DNA from: Sclerodactyla briareus
Taxonomy: Eukaryota > Echinodermata > Holothuroidea > Dendrochirotida > Sclerodactylidae
DNA: 64,000 nt
Assembly: GCA_026419785.1 (NCBI GenBank)
Contig: JAODTK010003776.1
Coordinates: 124,001 to 188,000, forward strand
Direction of reading: 5' to 3'
The position numbers and the translations under genes were made by a program. Numbering within the stretch: position 1 is the stretch's first letter; each line of letters begins with the position of its first letter. The notes under the pieces were generated by a model. The model was given only the letters and a program-made list of their open reading frames with translations. It was not told the DNA's origin and made no database searches. Positions 62,990-64,000 of this stretch are shown here, in pieces.

Positions 62990-63140
62990 TCGAGACAATT
63001 CCCACCCGGAACAATTCACCACCCGGACAATTCCTCCTCACGGAATGTTTTTTGTGGTCAGAATTAGGGTTAGGGATTAAGTTAGGGATCTCGTTGGGTG
63101 GGAATTGTGTTCCGGGGGGAGTATTGTCCGTGAACCCCGA
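62990..63140. mobile_element. Small palindromic element with GACAATTCCCACCC ends, copy 2
   Basis: Inverted relative to 42605-42756. The left side has GACAATTCCCACCCGGAACA and CCACCCGGACAATTCC; the right side has GGGTGGGAATTGTGTTCCGG. The core reads GTCAGAATTAGGGTTAGGG, with telomere-like TTAGGG words by coincidence of sequence. Confidence 0.72.
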
Positions 63141-64000
63141 ACAGATGGATCAGCCTCCTGCTTGCTCGCGGTTATACTTTATTGGTGATAAGCCTATCAT
63201 CAGTACCTGTAAGACACCTAGCCCGGATCTTCAACTGGATGGCACAGCTTATACCCAAGAGTGTCTGGTTCCTGTAATGTGAAGGGGAAAATTCAATCGT
63301 ATACACCATCACGCATTCCAAAAGCAATAACTTAAACTGGACTGGACTTTCAACTCGCTTCCTAGGCGGGGGACTTGCAACGAAAATGTCACTGTCTTCA
63401 CAACATACAACCATGGCCATTCCCAATAACGATTGACTGCATCGTGCCTTCGGAAACCGTCTGGTCCTCTCGATAGGTGTGTCTTTCATCACCCGCCAAA
63501 CAACTATTTGATCCAGGCCTACAAGAAGGTTGTGCAAGGCGGGGTCTAATTTCCCACTGGTTCTTAACATAGGCCCCATAATTCAATTGGACTGACTATC
63601 AAAAGTGGAAGCCGCTAAAAAGTGATGGGCGCTCTGGTTTATACGTCCAAAGAACAACCAACGAGTGCTCGCGCAGCGCAAATACACCGGCGGTAAATTA
63701 CGAATCACGAAGCCAGTCAAAACATCGAAACAATTAGCTGGCCTGGCTCTAGGAAAGGTACCCGGAGTATTCAAGTTTCTTTTGGAATTGTGGCGGATGT
63801 CAAACCACTAGTTTCCTGCATCCATGGTACTGTAGTGTTAACCTCAGGCTAGGCATTATCGACCGACAAACCTGCCTGCAAGCCTTTCACAGGGACACCG
63901 AAATGAACATACCTTCGAAGACTTGGCTTGGTTCTTTCAAAGTTCATATAATCCCAATTGACTGCTTTGATGGCCTAAGAGGGGCTAGGCGGATCAGCAT
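63141..64000. other. Unassigned DNA to the end of the window
   Basis: Frames up to 135 codons on the minus strand (63172-63579) have no recognisable domain. Nothing else was recognised. Confidence 0.3.

Noticed and set aside
63061..63085. GGGTTAGGGATTAAGTTAGGG as interstitial telomere repeat
   Set aside because: It is the core of a palindromic element, and the copy at 42.6 kb shows the words are not true TTAGGG arrays.

Overview
The window looks like non-genic DNA of an animal nuclear genome, probably an aquatic invertebrate. There is no operon-like coding, no long intact ORF apart from microsatellite artefacts, and the sequence is AT-rich. It carries decayed metazoan non-LTR retrotransposons (L2/CR1-like, Jockey-superfamily-like and RTE-like), a tRNA-headed SINE, short inverted-repeat DNA elements, arrays with embedded GGTCA / TGACC(T)TTGACC words, and long microsatellites. 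A marine deuterostome (echinoderm, hemichordate or cephalochordate) is my guess from repeat style only. I found no cellular protein-coding gene, rRNA gene or functional tRNA gene that I can defend.

Layout. 0-5 kb: SINE (455-838), a ~0.5 kb tandem duplication (1970-2830), a 757 bp inverted-repeat element with doubled termini (3204-3960), and a hairpin-ended repeat (4390-4910). 5.4-7.2 kb: two tandem-repeat fields. 8.8-9.4 kb: first copy of a long unclassified repeat, here called family A. 11.4-12.7 kb: L2-like LINE (+). 13.2-17.7 kb: CR1-like LINE (-), a CR1 fragment, a pure (TG)n tract of about 1,053 bp, and a Jockey-superfamily-like LINE (-). 18-23.3 kb: small inverted-repeat elements, a second hairpin-ended repeat, a (CCA/CCG)n tract and a second doubled-terminus element. 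24.4-26.2 kb: RTE-like LINE (+). 28.9-31.3 kb: weak LINE tail, a GATATC array and a GGTCA array. 31.7-37 kb: family A and related repeats, split at 33.47-34.11 kb by an insertion with a candidate hammerhead ribozyme and an (AT)n tail. 40.9-41.7 kb: GGTCA-type array. 42.6 and 63.0 kb: two inverted copies of a small palindromic element. 46.2-48.1 kb: ~1.9 kb foldback element. 48.7-51.75 kb: CR1-like (+) and RTE-like (-) LINEs meeting end to end. 52.0-54.65 kb: longest family A copy. 55.4-56.96 kb: ~185 bp tandem array. 57-64 kb: mostly featureless.

No gene network can be described, because everything recognisable is mobile or satellite DNA. All LINE reading frames are broken by stops and frameshifts, and most copies are truncated, so they are almost certainly immobile. 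Their tails are informative: the two CR1-like copies share an (AACTA)-type tail, and the RTE-like copy ends near a (GTGA)n tail. The most unusual items are the candidate ribozyme insertion, the kilobase-scale (TG)n tract at a join of two LINEs, the foldback element and the doubled-terminus elements.
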